In this document: positions 10,735 to 22,254 of the stretch, one piece after another
How positions within the stretch are numbered: position 1 is the first letter of the stretch
How the letters are laid out: each line of letters starts with the position of its first letter
Source of the DNA: Delphinus delphis
Taxonomy: Eukaryota; Chordata; Mammalia; Artiodactyla; Delphinidae
DNA length: 64,000 nucleotides
Direction: 5' to 3'
Assembly (NCBI RefSeq): GCF_949987515.2
Contig: NC_082683.1
Span: forward strand, 128,550,582 to 128,614,581
The notes under the pieces: generated by a model
What the model saw: only the letters and a program-made list of their open reading frames with translations
Database searches by the model: none
What the model was told of the DNA's origin: nothing
Position numbers and translations under genes: made by a program

Positions 10735-12109
10735 GTCCAGCTTGGAAATGGTGGCAGTGCCTGGACAGGGGTGAGGAGTATGAAGCATAGAAGGGGGGAC
10801 TGCTACTCTAGGTTTATCACCTCAATTGGAATGTGAATTCAATAGGTTTTATTACCAGTGGTACCAAAAAAAAAAGTTTTCACTGACAACAAAAGTCTTA
10901 AAACTGTAACTCATGGAGGATTAGCAAAACTATTAATTCAAGCCGAGGGGTACCTCATAAAAATGAATTTGTTCTGACTTGATCTAGTGGAGTTGGAAAG
11001 GCCAAGACTCAGGAGTCCAAACTTGATTCTTTTCATACAGAATAGGTCCAAATGCCATATATTCCAAGAAAAGTACAAATGTGAGATAAAAATGAGCATG
11101 TGCTCCTCTAGCCCATTGAAGTTAAAAAAATTACTAACCATGTCCACTGTTCCAGGAGCCTAGAGGGATGGTGAAACAAAACACCCACAATTGAGTGCAT
11201 TTGCCAGAGCTACAAGGAAGTTTGCATGTTTTATGCCAAGATTTCGAAGGCAACATCTCCCATCCTGAACTTCCATGGAAACTCCCTCTCATCAATCTTG
11301 GTCCTTCTTTTACTCATACCCTTAAGTTGAAAAAAATTTTATTTTAGAGGGCAAAGGGCAGAACATTTTTCTCACTCTTTTCATATTTCCCTGGGTGACT
11401 AAGTTCTCATTCAACACGGGAGAGAATGTTTATTCCAGAACTGCCTGTGGTGTAGAATGGCTCCAAATATTCCACCTACGTCTGTGTAAAGGGTTATGCA
11501 GTGACCAGCTGGCGAGGGTTGGAAAACAATGAGAGGCTTGCCACTCAGCCCACAGAGGGTTTGTGAGTAGCTAGGGCTGAGTCCTTCTGTTTCTGCTTCT
11601 CACCCAAGGTTATCAGTCTGGCTGCTATGCTTGGAGAAGCCTGCAGCCCCTGAGAAGGCTCACAAAGAACAATACCTATTTGCTGTTTTTATGACTTTGG
11701 TATGAAGTCTAACCAAATCATTTACCTAATGGAGGCCACCTGTTGGCAGCTGTACCTATTCAGCTGCATGGTACTTAACTTCATCCAAAGATGGGGTTTG
11801 CTGTGTTATGTTATGAAGGAGCAGATATGGTTCTGAGCCTCTCGACCAAAACAAAAGTGAACTAATTGATGACTACTGCTTTCCACTTGTTTCCTGAGGC
11901 ACACCCTTTGTTTCTTCTCACTCTTGCCCTTATATCTCATAATCAGTTTATTCATTTTCTTAGCATTGTTTATGCTATTCTTCTTGCTTTCCTAACTGGC
12001 CCCTCCCTTAGTTTCTGTTACATATTAATCTAAATCCAACTTCTCTTCCAAGCTTATCATGCCTCTCTACTTAGTTCGTGGTGATTTGTTTGTGTGTTTG
12101 TTTAGTTTT
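10735..12109. other. unassigned single-copy-like sequence
   Basis: No transposon or exon recognised. The part at about 11400-11780 is less AT-rich than its surroundings and could be a conserved non-coding element, but there is no direct evidence. Confidence 0.4.
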
Positions 12110-12213
12110 GCTGAATGTTTTTAAATCTTAATGTAAACTTTTTAGTCTTTTTCTTTTGGTTTCTGGATTGGATTTTGTTTAGAAAGGCCTGTCCTATAAT
12201 GAAATTAACTTTT

Positions 12214-12445
12214 TATTTTCTTTTGCAAATGGAATGTATTTTGATTACTTTTGATTATTTTTGATTATATTTGATTTTGATGATTACTTTTGATTATTAT
12301 TTGATTATATGATGATTTTGATGATTTTGATGATTACTTTTGATTATTATTTGATTATATTTGATTACTTTGATTATTTTTTGATTATTACTTTTGATTA
12401 CTTTTGATTATTTTCTTTTGCAAATGAATGTATTTTGATTACTAT
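12214..12445. repeat. TTTTGATTA-rich minisatellite with duplicated flank
   Basis: Irregular units of TTTTGATTA, TTTGATTATA and TGATGATTTTGA fill about 200 bases. The array is bracketed by two copies of CTTTTGCAAATG plus AATGTATTTTGATTAC, at 12220 and 12415. The array therefore appears to have grown out of L1 sequence ATTTTGATTAC by local duplication. Confidence 0.85.
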
Positions 12446-12663
12446 AATTAGTAATCTAGTTTTGTTTGAGTTTTTGCTTCTGTAAAAATGGCTGCCTGAT
12501 TATCCCAGCATCATTTGTTGCACTTTTCTCTACTGACTCAAGTACCATCCTTATCTGGTGCTGATTTCCCATGTGGATTTGGGTATGTCTCTAGATTCTC
12601 TTTGCTAGTACATAGATCTTTCTATCTCTACCAGTGCCAATAGTTTTCATCATTCTGGCTTAA

Positions 12664-12755
12664 TTTCATTCTTTTATGTCTTTATCCAACATATTTATTG
12701 AGCACCTACTGTGTAACAGGCATTCTTCTGTGTGTTGGGAATACACCAGTGACCA
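12664..12755 (-). mobile_element. L2 3' end fragment
   Basis: The blocks ATATTTATTGAGCACCTACT, AACAGGCATTCTTC and TTGGGAATACACCAGTGAC are the reverse complement of the end of L2. The fragment lies within the ancient L1 ORF2 relic. Confidence 0.65.
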
Positions 12756-13640
12756 TTTTAATCCCTAGCAGTACTTTTAATCTTTCATTACTTTTGTGGA
12801 TCAGAATTCTTCTTGTGGATCACTTTCTTTGCTTGTTTATTGTCATACAAATTTTAGAATCAGTTTACCATGTTAAAGTCCTCCTGGGATGTTTATTGGG
12901 ATTGCTTTGAATTTCTACCCTAATTTAGGGAGAATTGGTATCATTTAAATATCACATATTCCTGTCCAGAAAATAATTATTTTTCTATTGATTCAATACT
13001 TCTATGTTCCTGCATAGAATTTAAAGCTTTGTTTAGATAGGTCCTGCATATTTTTTGTTAAGTTTTTTTCCAGATATTTATCTCTTTTGTTTTTATCGTA
13101 GATGGTATCTTTTCCCCATTATATTTTATCATATATTTTTGTACTGCAAAACTACTGATTGTTGTGAATTATTTAACCAATCACTATGCTGATTTCTCTT
13201 ATTGTAAAAGTTTTTAATCAATCCTAATATTTTCTAGGTTTACATATCTATCTCTTATTTGCAAAAAAATTATAATTTTACCTCTTCTGTTATGATTTTT
13301 ATTTTCTTTCTCTTGCCTAATTACATGAGATTGTAATTCCAGTAGTGATGTTGATAATGGTTATCTTTATTCAGTTTTGGATAATAATGGGAACACTTTT
13401 AGTACCCCATCATAACGGTGGGTCTTGATTTGAGCTGCAAAACTGTTTTTCACCCAAGAAACTAATCTATTAATTTTTATTTTAAATTTTATTACCACGA
13501 AGTTGATTTAATTATTCTCTTTGACTCTGAATACAGTGGATTATATTCATAGATTTTTAATTTTTTTTGAGTAAAACATTTTGTCCCCCTTCCATTGTAT
13601 TTTATTTAGGTTGAATCATAAGGAAGTGAATTGTGTGGGT

Positions 13641-14760
13641 GATTGCCATTAATTCTATTTGGGGTTTTTAAAAAACTGAGTCTGGGATATTGGCCAAAGA
13701 GTCGAATATCTCTCCCTCTTCTTACTTCCTTTGTTTAAATAAGGAATATGTATGTCGTGTGTATAGATAGATAGATATAATAGATATAGATATGTAGATA
13801 TACATATAGATATTTTCTTAAAGTAGCAATAAAATAAAAAATTAAAAGTCACAGTTAACGATGTGCTATAAGCTTGCTAGTTTAAAACATCCTATTAGAA
13901 AGAATTCCACAGGACATCTGGCTCAGATTTGCCTCCTCTATAACTAAAACCCAACAGTTGGGCACAAGTGTTCCAAATACTGTGTTTGCCCTCCTTGAGC
14001 TTACATCAAAAATAAACTTGGTTTGAATGATTATTCAATAAGTATTAAACAGATCAGCTGACTCTGGCCTTAAACCAAGTCACTACAGGTATCACTTACT
14101 AAGAATTATTATCTAGTTTCTAAAACCTTGAAAATCTTGTGGAGCTTTACTGAGGTCTAGAAGGCAGTAGCTGAAGGTGTATATATAGGACATCATACAG
14201 CAAACTCCCAACGATATTCTTTGGTCATGTCTTTCTATCTCCCAAGTTTCACTCGTGGTGGTTATTAAGAATCAGTCCTTCTCTCCAAATTCCCTTCTCT
14301 ACAGTGTCTTCCGAGCAGTACTGTTTTCCACTCAGTTCCTCCTTACTAGTCTGACCCAGCATTCCCTTCATTCTACCTTAAGAAAAGCCTGTTTCAGGAA
14401 AGGTGAAACTTCCCACCACCCTCAGAAAAGACTGAGCTTCTCAAGAGGGATAGTTCCTGCCATAATTCTAGCAAATAAAGCCTTTCATCACTTTAAAATT
14501 ATACCGCTGCTATCACAGCCACACTTCTACCTCTTAGGTGGGAGTTATCAAAGTGAAAGAAATGCTGTGAACCATCAGAGGAAGGAGGAATTTCAGATAA
14601 GCAGCTACCCATGCTCCTTCCTTCCTGGGAGCACTAAAAAGTTTTCAGAGGTGACATTTTGAGGAATTATTTTGGATACGCACTGGGGCAAAGATATAGC
14701 TTTAAAATATAGCATTCTACTTTGATCTTTTTTTCTTTTTCTTTCTTTCCTGTTTTTTTA
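13641..14760. other. unassigned sequence
   Basis: Contains a short interrupted TAGA/TATAGA repeat at about 13765-13813. An open frame of 135 codons (14255-14662, plus) lies in otherwise unrecognised sequence. It has no known domain, signal peptide or flanking splice signals that I can see and is probably chance. Confidence 0.4.
13765..13813. repeat. imperfect (TAGA)n/(TATAGA)n simple repeat
   Basis: A run of GATAGATAGATATAATAG type units, interrupted and short. Confidence 0.85.
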
Positions 14761-14995
14761 AAAAAATATTTATTTATTTATTTATTTTGGCTGTGTCAGG
14801 TCTTAGTTGCAGCATGCAGGATCTTCTAGTTGTGGCATGTGGGCTTCTTAGTTGTGGCATGCAGACTTCTTAGTTGCTGCATGGGAACTCTTAGTTGTGG
14901 CATGCATGTGGAATCTAGTTCCCCAGCCAGGGATCAAACCCAGGCCCCCTGCATTGGAGCATGGAGCCTTACCCACTGGATCACCAGGGAAGTCC
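14761..14995 (-). mobile_element. CHR-related SINE, longer type
   Basis: The minus strand starts GGACTTCCCTGGTGATCC and continues through a tRNA-Glu-like region with a B-box-like GGTTTGATCCCTGG. The body repeats a short unit based on GTGGCATG, and the tail is A/TAAA-rich. The plus-strand body shows several tandem versions of TTCTTAGTTGTGGCATG, typical of this SINE type. Flanking ATCTTTTTTT runs suggest a target duplication but are low in complexity. Confidence 0.88.
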
Positions 14996-15564
14996 TCATC
15001 TTTTTTTTTTCAATTCATTCATTGATGAATCTCTTGCAAATCAATGCCACTTTTATGCAAATCAGTATATAGTTGTCCTAACTTTGATGCAGAGCCTGTT
15101 TGGAAATCTCTAGTGGAGTTCTCTGAATTTTAAATAAAACATGTAGTTTTTGAGATCATTTGAGCCCTTGGGCACTTAATTACCTACTGATTTTCCTATC
15201 AGGGATTCATAATTGAAGATAAAAGAAGTTACAGAGAAAGGCAGCTTGGGTTTTTTTGGATCCTGTCATATCCAAGCAAGACCAGAAAACAAAAAAGAGT
15301 ATTTCTCTCCCAACTCTTCTTCGGATGAAATATTTTTCTACTGCAGAGCAGAAAGGATAACTAAGATGGAAAAAAATATGGCTTAATGAGGAGTTGGGCT
15401 GGAGGAGGTAAATTTAGTTGAATAGTGGAGCTTAGCTCTTCCTTGCCCACTTTAGAGAAGCAATTTCCTTTCTTACTAGAGTTTGGTTACTAAGGAACAA
15501 GGCTTCCTAAGGAAGTAGGTCACCCACCCCTTTCTTATGAGAGTGACTTCATTATAGGAAAGGC
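14996..15564. other. unassigned sequence
   Basis: No gene or repeat recognised between the SINE and the tandem repeats. Confidence 0.4.
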
Positions 15565-15602
15565 TATGTCATACTGGTGTCATTATGTCATACTGGTGTC
15601 AT
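15565..15602. repeat. 19-bp tandem duplication
   Basis: Two adjacent copies of ATGTCATACTGGTGTCATY, differing only at the last base, 24 bases upstream of the 88-bp array. Confidence 0.9.
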
Positions 15603-15625
15603 CAGTCAAAGGAATGACAAGAAGT

Positions 15626-15977
15626 GGTTTATTACTGCCAAACAAAAACTGAGGTATTAAGAAATGAAGCAGGGGACCTCTGAGTGCAAACTTGTCTGTT
15701 CTCCCAGACATTTGGTTTATTACTGCCAAACAAAAACTGAGGTATTAAGAAATGAAGCAGGGGACCTCTGAGTGCAAACTTGTCTGTTCTCCCAGACATT
15801 TGGTTTATTACTGCCAAACAAAAACTGAGGTATTAAGAAATGAAGCAGGGGACCTCTGAGTGCAAACTTGTCTGTTCTCCCAGACATTTGGTTTATTACT
15901 GCCAAACAAAAACTGAGGTATTAAGAAATGAAGCAGGGGACCTCTGAGTGCAAACTTGTCTGTTCTCCCAGACATTT
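15626..15977. repeat. 88-bp minisatellite, four identical copies
   Basis: Units start at 15626, 15714, 15802 and 15890 with GGTTTATTACTGCCAAAC and end TCTCCCAGACATTT. By reading, the four units are identical over 88 bases. Since 88 is not a multiple of three, the repeated minus-strand open frames (phase shifts each unit) are not evidence of a protein. The monomer does not resemble any transposon I know. The array merges on the right into shorter ACATTTTGTTTATTTCCC-type repeats. Confidence 0.97.
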
Positions 15978-16032
15978 TGTTTGTTTCCCAAATAAACATT
16001 TTGTTTATTTCCCACATTTTGTTTATTTTGTT
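15974..16032. repeat. short ACATTTTGTTTATTTCCC-type repeats
   Basis: Three imperfect copies of about 18-20 bases follow the 88-bp array. They resemble the junction of that array (GACATTTGGTTTATTAC), which suggests the larger array grew at a site that was already repetitive. Confidence 0.75.
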
Positions 16033-16424
16033 TATTTGAGCATCTATTTCTGTAGCTCCATCAAGGATGTGAGAATCAGGTTTTATTCTAAATATTGCTG
16101 TTCTAACATTAGCCAGTTAAAAAACAGAATCATAGGAATTGAAAGGACATCCAGGGCTTTTTTTCCAGACATTCCCCTATTTCACAGTGGCCTTCCTAAA
16201 CCCTTCCCCAAGTGTATCCTGTTTGCCCAGACCCTGAGGAAGAAACATCCCACGGTCTGTTTCAGAGTCCAACATGGTCAATGTTGGAAACTACTTCCCA
16301 GCCAATCCAAGTGTATTCAGTCCAAGTCTACATTTTTTCTACTTCAATGTGAGAGCTAATAAAAATAATCTTAAATCATAAAATCTTAGCAGAAAAAGAG
16401 GCCTTCAAATGTCATCTAGGTCAG
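16033..16424. other. unassigned sequence
   Basis: A plus-strand open frame of 143 codons starts inside the last 88-bp unit and runs to 16359. Its first third is repeat DNA and the remainder shows no known domain. I regard it as chance. Confidence 0.4.
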
Positions 16425-16640
16425 TGATTCCCAACCAGAATTATACTCCAGGCTGTTAATAGACCAGTGGTTCACCTATGCCAGACTGAGTTCTGGTGCC
16501 TGGAGAGCTGCACATCAGATCATTTAGGCAGCTTGTGAAGAATCCAGATTTCTAGGCTCCCCTCTCCTACCCTAGATCCTAATTCAGTAGGTCTGTATTG
16601 CTAAAGTGCTCCTCTGATTTCAGAATCTGTACTAAAACAA
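16425..16640 (+). mobile_element. MER5-like hAT MITE relic
   Basis: Blocks such as ACATCAGATCATTTAGGCAG, AATCCAGATTTCTAGGC and CTAATTCAGTAGGTCTG resemble the internal sequence of MER5-type non-autonomous hAT-Charlie elements. It is strongly diverged and its ends are not clear. Confidence 0.5.
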
Positions 16641-17379
16641 CACCCCCATCCTAGCCAATGTAGGAAGCCTGCCTGCATATCTAGCCCAGCTCTGCTTCAA
16701 TGCGTCTAGTGATAGAGAGGCTGTGGGGAAGGGGGCGGGGAGGGGGCTGTCCATTACCTAATGAAGCATACAATCTCTTTTCCAAGCAATTTTAATTATT
16801 ACAAAATTTTCCATGTACCCGGTTGAAATCGACCACTGCTTGACTCTTATTCATTGGTTTCAGTTCTACAATATAGAACACAACAAGAAAATGTAAGTCT
16901 CTAACAGATTCACTCTTCAAATGTTTGTTGATCAGATGTCATATTTCCCCTCTCTCTCTCTTTTTTTCTTTTAAACAAACAGAATAAAACAAATCATGAT
17001 TCTCTGAAATCCAGGAAAAGGTCCTGGAGCACTCAACCAGGAACTTTCAGTCCCACACCTTGATCCATACCCCAATTAATTAGCCAACTCATAGTTCATT
17101 TTGAATTAAAACTTCCTTGCTCAGAATGCCTTTGTAAAAGTCAGTCCTGTCCCACTCTTACTGTGTAATAAAGATCTTCTAGGAAGTCTCAGATTTATTT
17201 CAGGCTATCTTTGAAAACCTTTGCATCACCCCACCTTCCTCTAGATCTCTCACCTCACTGCTTTGGGTCTGAGTAGATATTAGAGCCTCAAGAGGTCCCT
17301 TGTTCCTGCAGAACCCAGGGGGACCTGAGCTGAGTTACAAGTCCAGCAGTTGTAGATTTTATCCAGGAATGAAGTGCAC
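16641..17379. other. unassigned sequence
   Basis: No recognised gene or transposon. There is a G-rich patch near 16725-16748 and a short (TC)n run near 16950. Confidence 0.4.
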
Positions 17380-17705
17380 ATTTCTGTTTTCTATCAATTT
17401 TCTTCCTTCTCCCATCTCCTTTGCCTATGTCTTACTTCTTTCACATCTCAGCATGGATATTACCTCCTTGAAGACACTGACTCCCCATACTGGGTGAGGT
17501 TGCCCACCCCATCATGTATTCCCATAGTATCTGTGTTAATCATAACAGCTACCATGTAGCATGGAAATTACCCGAGTAGTCGTCTGGTGGCTCGTTATTA
17601 TGTTATAAATTAGTTCCTTGAGGACATGAACTGTGTCTTATTTACTGTGAACCCTAGTTAGATACCTGGTAACTGCTCAGTCAATGATTGCTAAGTAAAT
17701 AACTA
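17380..17705 (+). mobile_element. L2 LINE 3' region
   Basis: The sequence CTCAGCATGGATATTACCTC is the decayed 'cagctcaaatgtcacctcc' type box of L2. AGTTCCTTGAGGACATGAAC followed by TGTGTCTTATTTACTGTG and a GCTCAGTCAATGATTGCT end is the L2 3' end. It is non-coding and ancient. Confidence 0.6.
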
Positions 17706-17870
17706 AATGGATGGATAGATAGATGGATATATTGGGCTAAAGAGAAGCTTGAAGAATTCTGGATGAACAGAATTTGCCTTCCCCTTTCACTTTTTGGGTG
17801 GTTTCTTAGCTTTTTCTCAAAATGGTCACTTGAGAAGTCTCCAGTCTTGCCGTGAGGTGGTGTTAATTGC

Positions 17871-17893
17871 CTCTATGTATGTATGTATGTATT
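17871..17893. repeat. short (TATG)n repeat
   Basis: About five to six TATG units. Confidence 0.9.
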
Positions 17894-18026
17894 TCCTCCA
17901 GGCCTGGAGACTCCCAGGGAATTCTGCCAGTAAAGTTCCCAAGCTGATCTGAGAAAGAAGCATCAATGATGCATTTAGTTTCTCGCCCTTGAGACTGAAA
18001 GTTTTCCTATTTTCCAGTTGGTAGGT

Positions 18027-18073
18027 GGGTTGGGAAATTTTTTTTTTTTTTTTTTTGGGTTGGGAAATTTTTG
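18027..18073 (-). mobile_element. candidate poly(A)-only retro-insertion
   Basis: The 16-base sequence GGGTTGGGAAATTTTT occurs at 18027-18042 and, perfectly, at 18058-18073. Between the copies lies only a run of 15 T. This is what target-primed insertion would leave if only a poly(A) tail was copied. A replication-slippage duplication plus T-run growth would look the same. Confidence 0.55.
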
Positions 18074-18900
18074 AAGCTTATCCAAACCTCATCTTGGCAT
18101 TCCTAACTTTAATGAAATGTTACAAAGGCTCCTGTCTCCTGGAAAAGCTAGTTTGCTGGAAGTAGCATGACACTCCTGTGATGGAGATTGATATGCAACA
18201 TTCCTTCCACTCCTGTGTTGCCTAAGACCTCCCAAACTGCATTAAAAAATCTGGTATTTTCTCGCTGGCAAGTGTTCTCCCATCAGCCATGCTCTTCCCA
18301 GGGAATCGCATTCTTCTTTCATGAGTAAAACATTATTTTATTCTGCCAGTGAGTCATTGGGACCCAGTGCAATTCAGAGGAGAAATACAGAACTGAAGTT
18401 GAGCATGTGGTTCTAAATACTTGGATTTACATTTTATGTTGCGACTAAATGAGCTCAAGGCATCGTCCAGCAGAAAGCACTTCCACGTTCTGTTATGCGC
18501 AGCTTTCCACCATCTCCACCCAGAAAAATGAAATAGATCTTGGGTCTTTCCTATTTATTCATACTTTTCATACTTGGTATCTCTCTTCCAAAGTAACTTC
18601 CATATAACATTTTCTCCTATTTAAATGACAGTGCATGGTAAGTTACAGTTTAAAGCTAATTCAAGAGAAGGACCACATACAAGCTAAAAAATGACATATA
18701 TAGAGAGATTATGATTGGGGATCAGTCCCATTACTTCACAGTCTCACTTCAATCAGTCTCTTCAGTTAATTTAGAAAATAATTAAACCTTAAAATACATC
18801 TCCAGTTTTACTTCCTAGTTATCCTTTTGGGGTGAGACAACATGGTAAACTCAAAAGAACATAGGAAAATCAAATGCTATAAAGTATTCTGTTATATGAT
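18074..18900. other. unassigned sequence
   Basis: No transposon or exon recognised. Confidence 0.4.
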
Positions 18901-18978
18901 CTTGTTGCACCCTGTTCTTTGGCTTTACAGTCATTGGAACAAATAATTGGCTATTGTATTTTTTTGGTTTATTTACTT

Positions 18979-19745
18979 AATTTTTTAAATTAATTTTTAT
19001 TGGAGTATATAGTTGATTTACAATATTGTGTTAGTTTCTGCTGTACAGCAAAGTGAATCAGTTATACATATACATATATCCACTCTTGTTTAGATTCTCT
19101 TCTCATACAGGTCATTAAGAGTATTGACTTCCCTGTGCTCTACAGTAGGTTCTTATTAGTTGTCTACTTTATATATAGTAGTGTGCATATGTCAATCCCA
19201 ATCTCCCAATTTAGTCCTTCCCGCCATCTCCCTTGGTAACCGTAAGTTTGTTTTCTATGTCTGTGATTCTATTTCTGTTTTGTAAATAGGTTCATTTGTA
19301 CCATTTTTGAAATTCCACATATAAGTGATATCATATGATATTTGTCTTTGTCTGACTTCACTCAGTATGACAATCTCTAGGTCCATCCATGTTGCTGCAG
19401 ATGGGATTATTTCATTCTTTTGATGGCTGAGTAATATTCCATTGTGTTTACGTACCACATCTTTTTTATCCATTCCTCCACTGATGGACGTTTATGTTGC
19501 TTCCATGTCCTGGCTATTGTAAACAGTGCTGCAAAGAACATTGGGGTACATATATCTTTGTGAATTATGGTTTTCTTTGGATATATGCCCAGGAGTGGGA
19601 TTGCTGGATCATATAGTAGCTCTATTTTTAGTTTTATAAGGAACCTCCATACCGTCTCCATAGCGGCTGTACCAATTTACATTCCCACCAACAGTGTAGG
19701 AGGGTTCCCTTTTCTCCACACCCTCTCCAGCATTTATTGTTTGTA
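18979..19745 (-). mobile_element. 5'-truncated L1 with ORF2 C-terminus
   Basis: On the minus strand this is the last part of ORF2 (about 19255-19740) followed by the 3'UTR and A-rich tail. Two overlapping frames (19407-19661 and 19255-19473) together carry recognisable C-terminal ORF2 text, such as YDPAIPLLGIYPKKT and MWYVNTMEYYSAIKRMK. A frameshift lies near 19440. A perfect 13-bp duplication GGTTTATTTACTT at 18966-18978 and 19746-19758 marks the insertion. It splits an older L2 3' end. Confidence 0.95.
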
Positions 19746-19758
19746 GGTTTATTTACTT

Positions 19759-19880
19759 TAAATGCCTGTCTTCCACTAAACTGTAAAGTCCAGGAGAACA
19801 GAGGCCATGTCTGTTTACCCAGAATCTAGAACAGTGCCCCATACATTGTAGGCACCCATGAGTAATCGGTGAATGAATAG
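19759..19880 (+). mobile_element. L2 LINE 3' end
   Basis: CCACTAAACTGTAAAGTCC, CAGAGGCCATGTCTGTTTAC, CAGAATCTAGAACAGTGC and the final GGTGAATGAATAG form the L2 3' terminus. The part upstream of the inserted L1 (from about 18900) is probably the same element. Confidence 0.75.
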
Positions 19881-20049
19881 GACTAACTATTGGTTACCAT
19901 CTACTTGATTGAAAGCAAGCCCAAAGGGTTCCTTTTAAGTGTCTACGGTTGTCCCATGGTAGGATTAAAGGGAAGCCCACAGAGCTCTGCACCCTTCTGT
20001 TGAGACCCCCACACCCACCCCCACCGACCGCCGAGTCTCCCAAGCTCTG

Positions 20050-21870
20050 TGCTCAATACTCCTCTTCACCTCACCACTACACATGGCCTGAGGACTAAAT
20101 GCAGGAAAGCACTGTGGTCAGAACTGAGCGTCCGTCTTCACCAAAGAGTCTTTAGGGCTTGCCCGAGTGTTATCCCACCTCTCCTCTCCTCAGACTGCTC
20201 CACATTCCTTACTTGGACTCCATCTCCAGTCCTCTCAGTCAGATCCTCCAAATCCTTCTTCTGGTCTGTGTTCTTATAGTCATGCCTCAGCAAAGTCTCC
20301 TATATACACAACCTCTTTTTCCATTACTCTCTTCATTAGTTTTTCCTAACTGAAATCTAGGTCTCCTTTAAAGACACCACTTCTTCCACATCCCTTCAAA
20401 GTGAAGGCAATTTTTTTTCTTACAATCCTTGTACCACAGTACTGGAGGTAAGTATTTGATTATTAGTTCTTCTTCCAAATATTGTTAACCATCCCCTTTA
20501 AACAATTCTCTGAAAACACCTACCATTAGATTCTATGCACATCACTCACCTATCTCCTAAGCTCTAGGTCTCCCACCTTTTTCAGTAAAAATTTTACCCT
20601 CTGTTTTCCCCCACCCACTACACTTGTCAGAATTTTTGATGCCTCATTATCCACAGAGATAATCCATTCTCTACTTGGTCTGTCAGTACCTTGATCTCAT
20701 TTCTAGTGCTCTTACCCTCCACCTGACCTCACCTCAGTCATTTACTTCTATCAGAAATAAGACAACAGGCCCAAGTGGAGTCACTTATGATAAACCCCAC
20801 GTCCCCAAACTGAGACTTAACATATTTGCAGTTTTGACTCTTCCAGAAATGGAATCTTAAACCAGTCAATCAGGAATCACCTGATCAGCACTAGTGAGCA
20901 CTAGTGCCTGACAGACCCCTGCCATCTCGTTAAGGAAAGTGACCATCCCACAGCCAATCCACTTTTGGTAGTATAACTTCCTTGTTCCTGCTCCCTTCTG
21001 ACTACAAGAGTCTTTCATTTTATCCAGCTCCTTGGAGCTCCTTTCTGTTAGATTGGGTGCTTCCTGACTCATGAATCATTGAACAAAGCCAATAAGATCT
21101 TTAAAATCTATCCCGTTGAATTTTGTTTTTTAACATTCCTACACTTATATACCCTAGACCATATAATTTGCAAGGACTGAACCTCACTTAAAACTCTCTG
21201 ATCACCACTCTTAATGTCTCCAGTTCAGTTTCTGTAGTAACCCTCCTCCACTCCCCAAGGATCCTTCTCCCATTCACCCTGTTCTCTTTTCACTGCCTAT
21301 TATCTCCTCCACAGCCTGTCTTCCCTCCTTACCCAAATTAGTTCACTAGTTTATTCTCATTACTCCCTTAGATATACTTCCAATTCCCTTGCCCTTTTAG
21401 TTGCTCATCATATTCACCTGGTTAGGTCCAATTCTTCACCCAATTTGTTTGCACCTGAGCAGCTGAATATGGCTGGAAAAAATATACAACTAGGCAGACT
21501 GATACATTTGAAATTCGTGGGTATTAACCTCAAATGACATCATCATACTGCACTTACCAGCAAGTCTTTCTCCTGCTTTCTAGGATGTTTAGTTTTCACC
21601 TTTTCCTCTCTCTCCAAATCTCCAACAACTCTACTCTTCCTCCCTCTCAGCTGATTACTCTGCTTGATATTTCACTGCAGAAATAAGAGCGATCAGAAAA
21701 GAAGCTCCTCATCTTTTCCCCACCAAATCTCTAACCTCCCTGCACCTTTTGTACCCATAGATTCTGCCTCCCTTCCTTTTGAAATGAATGTATTTTCTGT
21801 CCCCCTATGTGAGGTCAACCCTTCCACCTGTGTCCTGGATCGTGTTTTTTCATTCACACTGTGTCAGACT
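20050..21870 (+). pseudogene. L2-type LINE relic, endonuclease to RT linker
   Basis: Pyrimidine-rich plus strand with decayed L2 coding blocks. Around 20690 is CTTGATCTCATTTCTAGTG, the end of the endonuclease. From 21640 to 21850 are CTCTGCTTGATATTTCACTG, AATAAGAGCGATCAGAAAAG and GTCAACCCTTCCACCTGTG with TCCTGGATCG after it, corresponding to the linker before the RT domain. All frames are broken. The assignment is from remembered L2 structure, and the part before 20650 is weaker. Confidence 0.55.
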
Positions 21871-22254
21871 GATTGACGCTTTGCTATCTTAAGAGGGAAC
21901 AATCTTCATCATGAGACCAAGACATCAAAAACCTCAAGGTTTTAGCAAAGAAGAATTCTAGGAGGAAATCCTCAATGGAGGTGGGGGTAACAGTTTAAGC
22001 AGAGCTTACTCTGATAGCCCAAGTTTCATCTTCCCCTTGAGATTTTGTTGTTTATTTTTGCAGCCACTACCTTATCCTGTACTCAGAGGTAAACTGTTCC
22101 CCTAAGACTTTGATTCATGTACTGCCACAACCAAAATTAAATTTTGGTCTTTGGCATAACTGAGGCAGTCTGGATTTTCCCAAACGCATTTTACTAGAAA
22201 CTAAAGAAAAATACCTTAAGATGTTGTGGCCCAACTTAGGTATAGAAAAGATGC

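Larger units (their letters stand above)
12110..13640 (-). pseudogene. ancient L1 ORF2 relic
   Basis: Read on the minus strand it follows the 3' half of L1 ORF2 in strongly decayed form. Recognisable plus-strand landmarks are CCCAGCATCATTTGTTG (about 12507), TTATTGGGATTGCTTTGAAT (12893) and GTTTTTTTCCAGATATTTAT (about 13064). The same landmarks occur in the same order in the younger L1s at 34, 47 and 58 kb. All frames are broken. It contains a minisatellite and probably an L2 fragment. Confidence 0.7.

Noticed and set aside
14255..14662. 135-codon plus-strand open frame
   Set aside because: No domain, no codon bias that stands out and no exon borders. Its length is within what chance gives in 64 kb.
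15626..15977. Regular repeats that could suggest a CRISPR array
   Set aside because: The units are tandem with no variable spacers, and the window is mammalian.
15632..16017. Three repeated minus-strand open frames with the same protein text
   Set aside because: They are produced by the 88-bp tandem repeat. The unit is not a multiple of three and the frame shifts at each copy.
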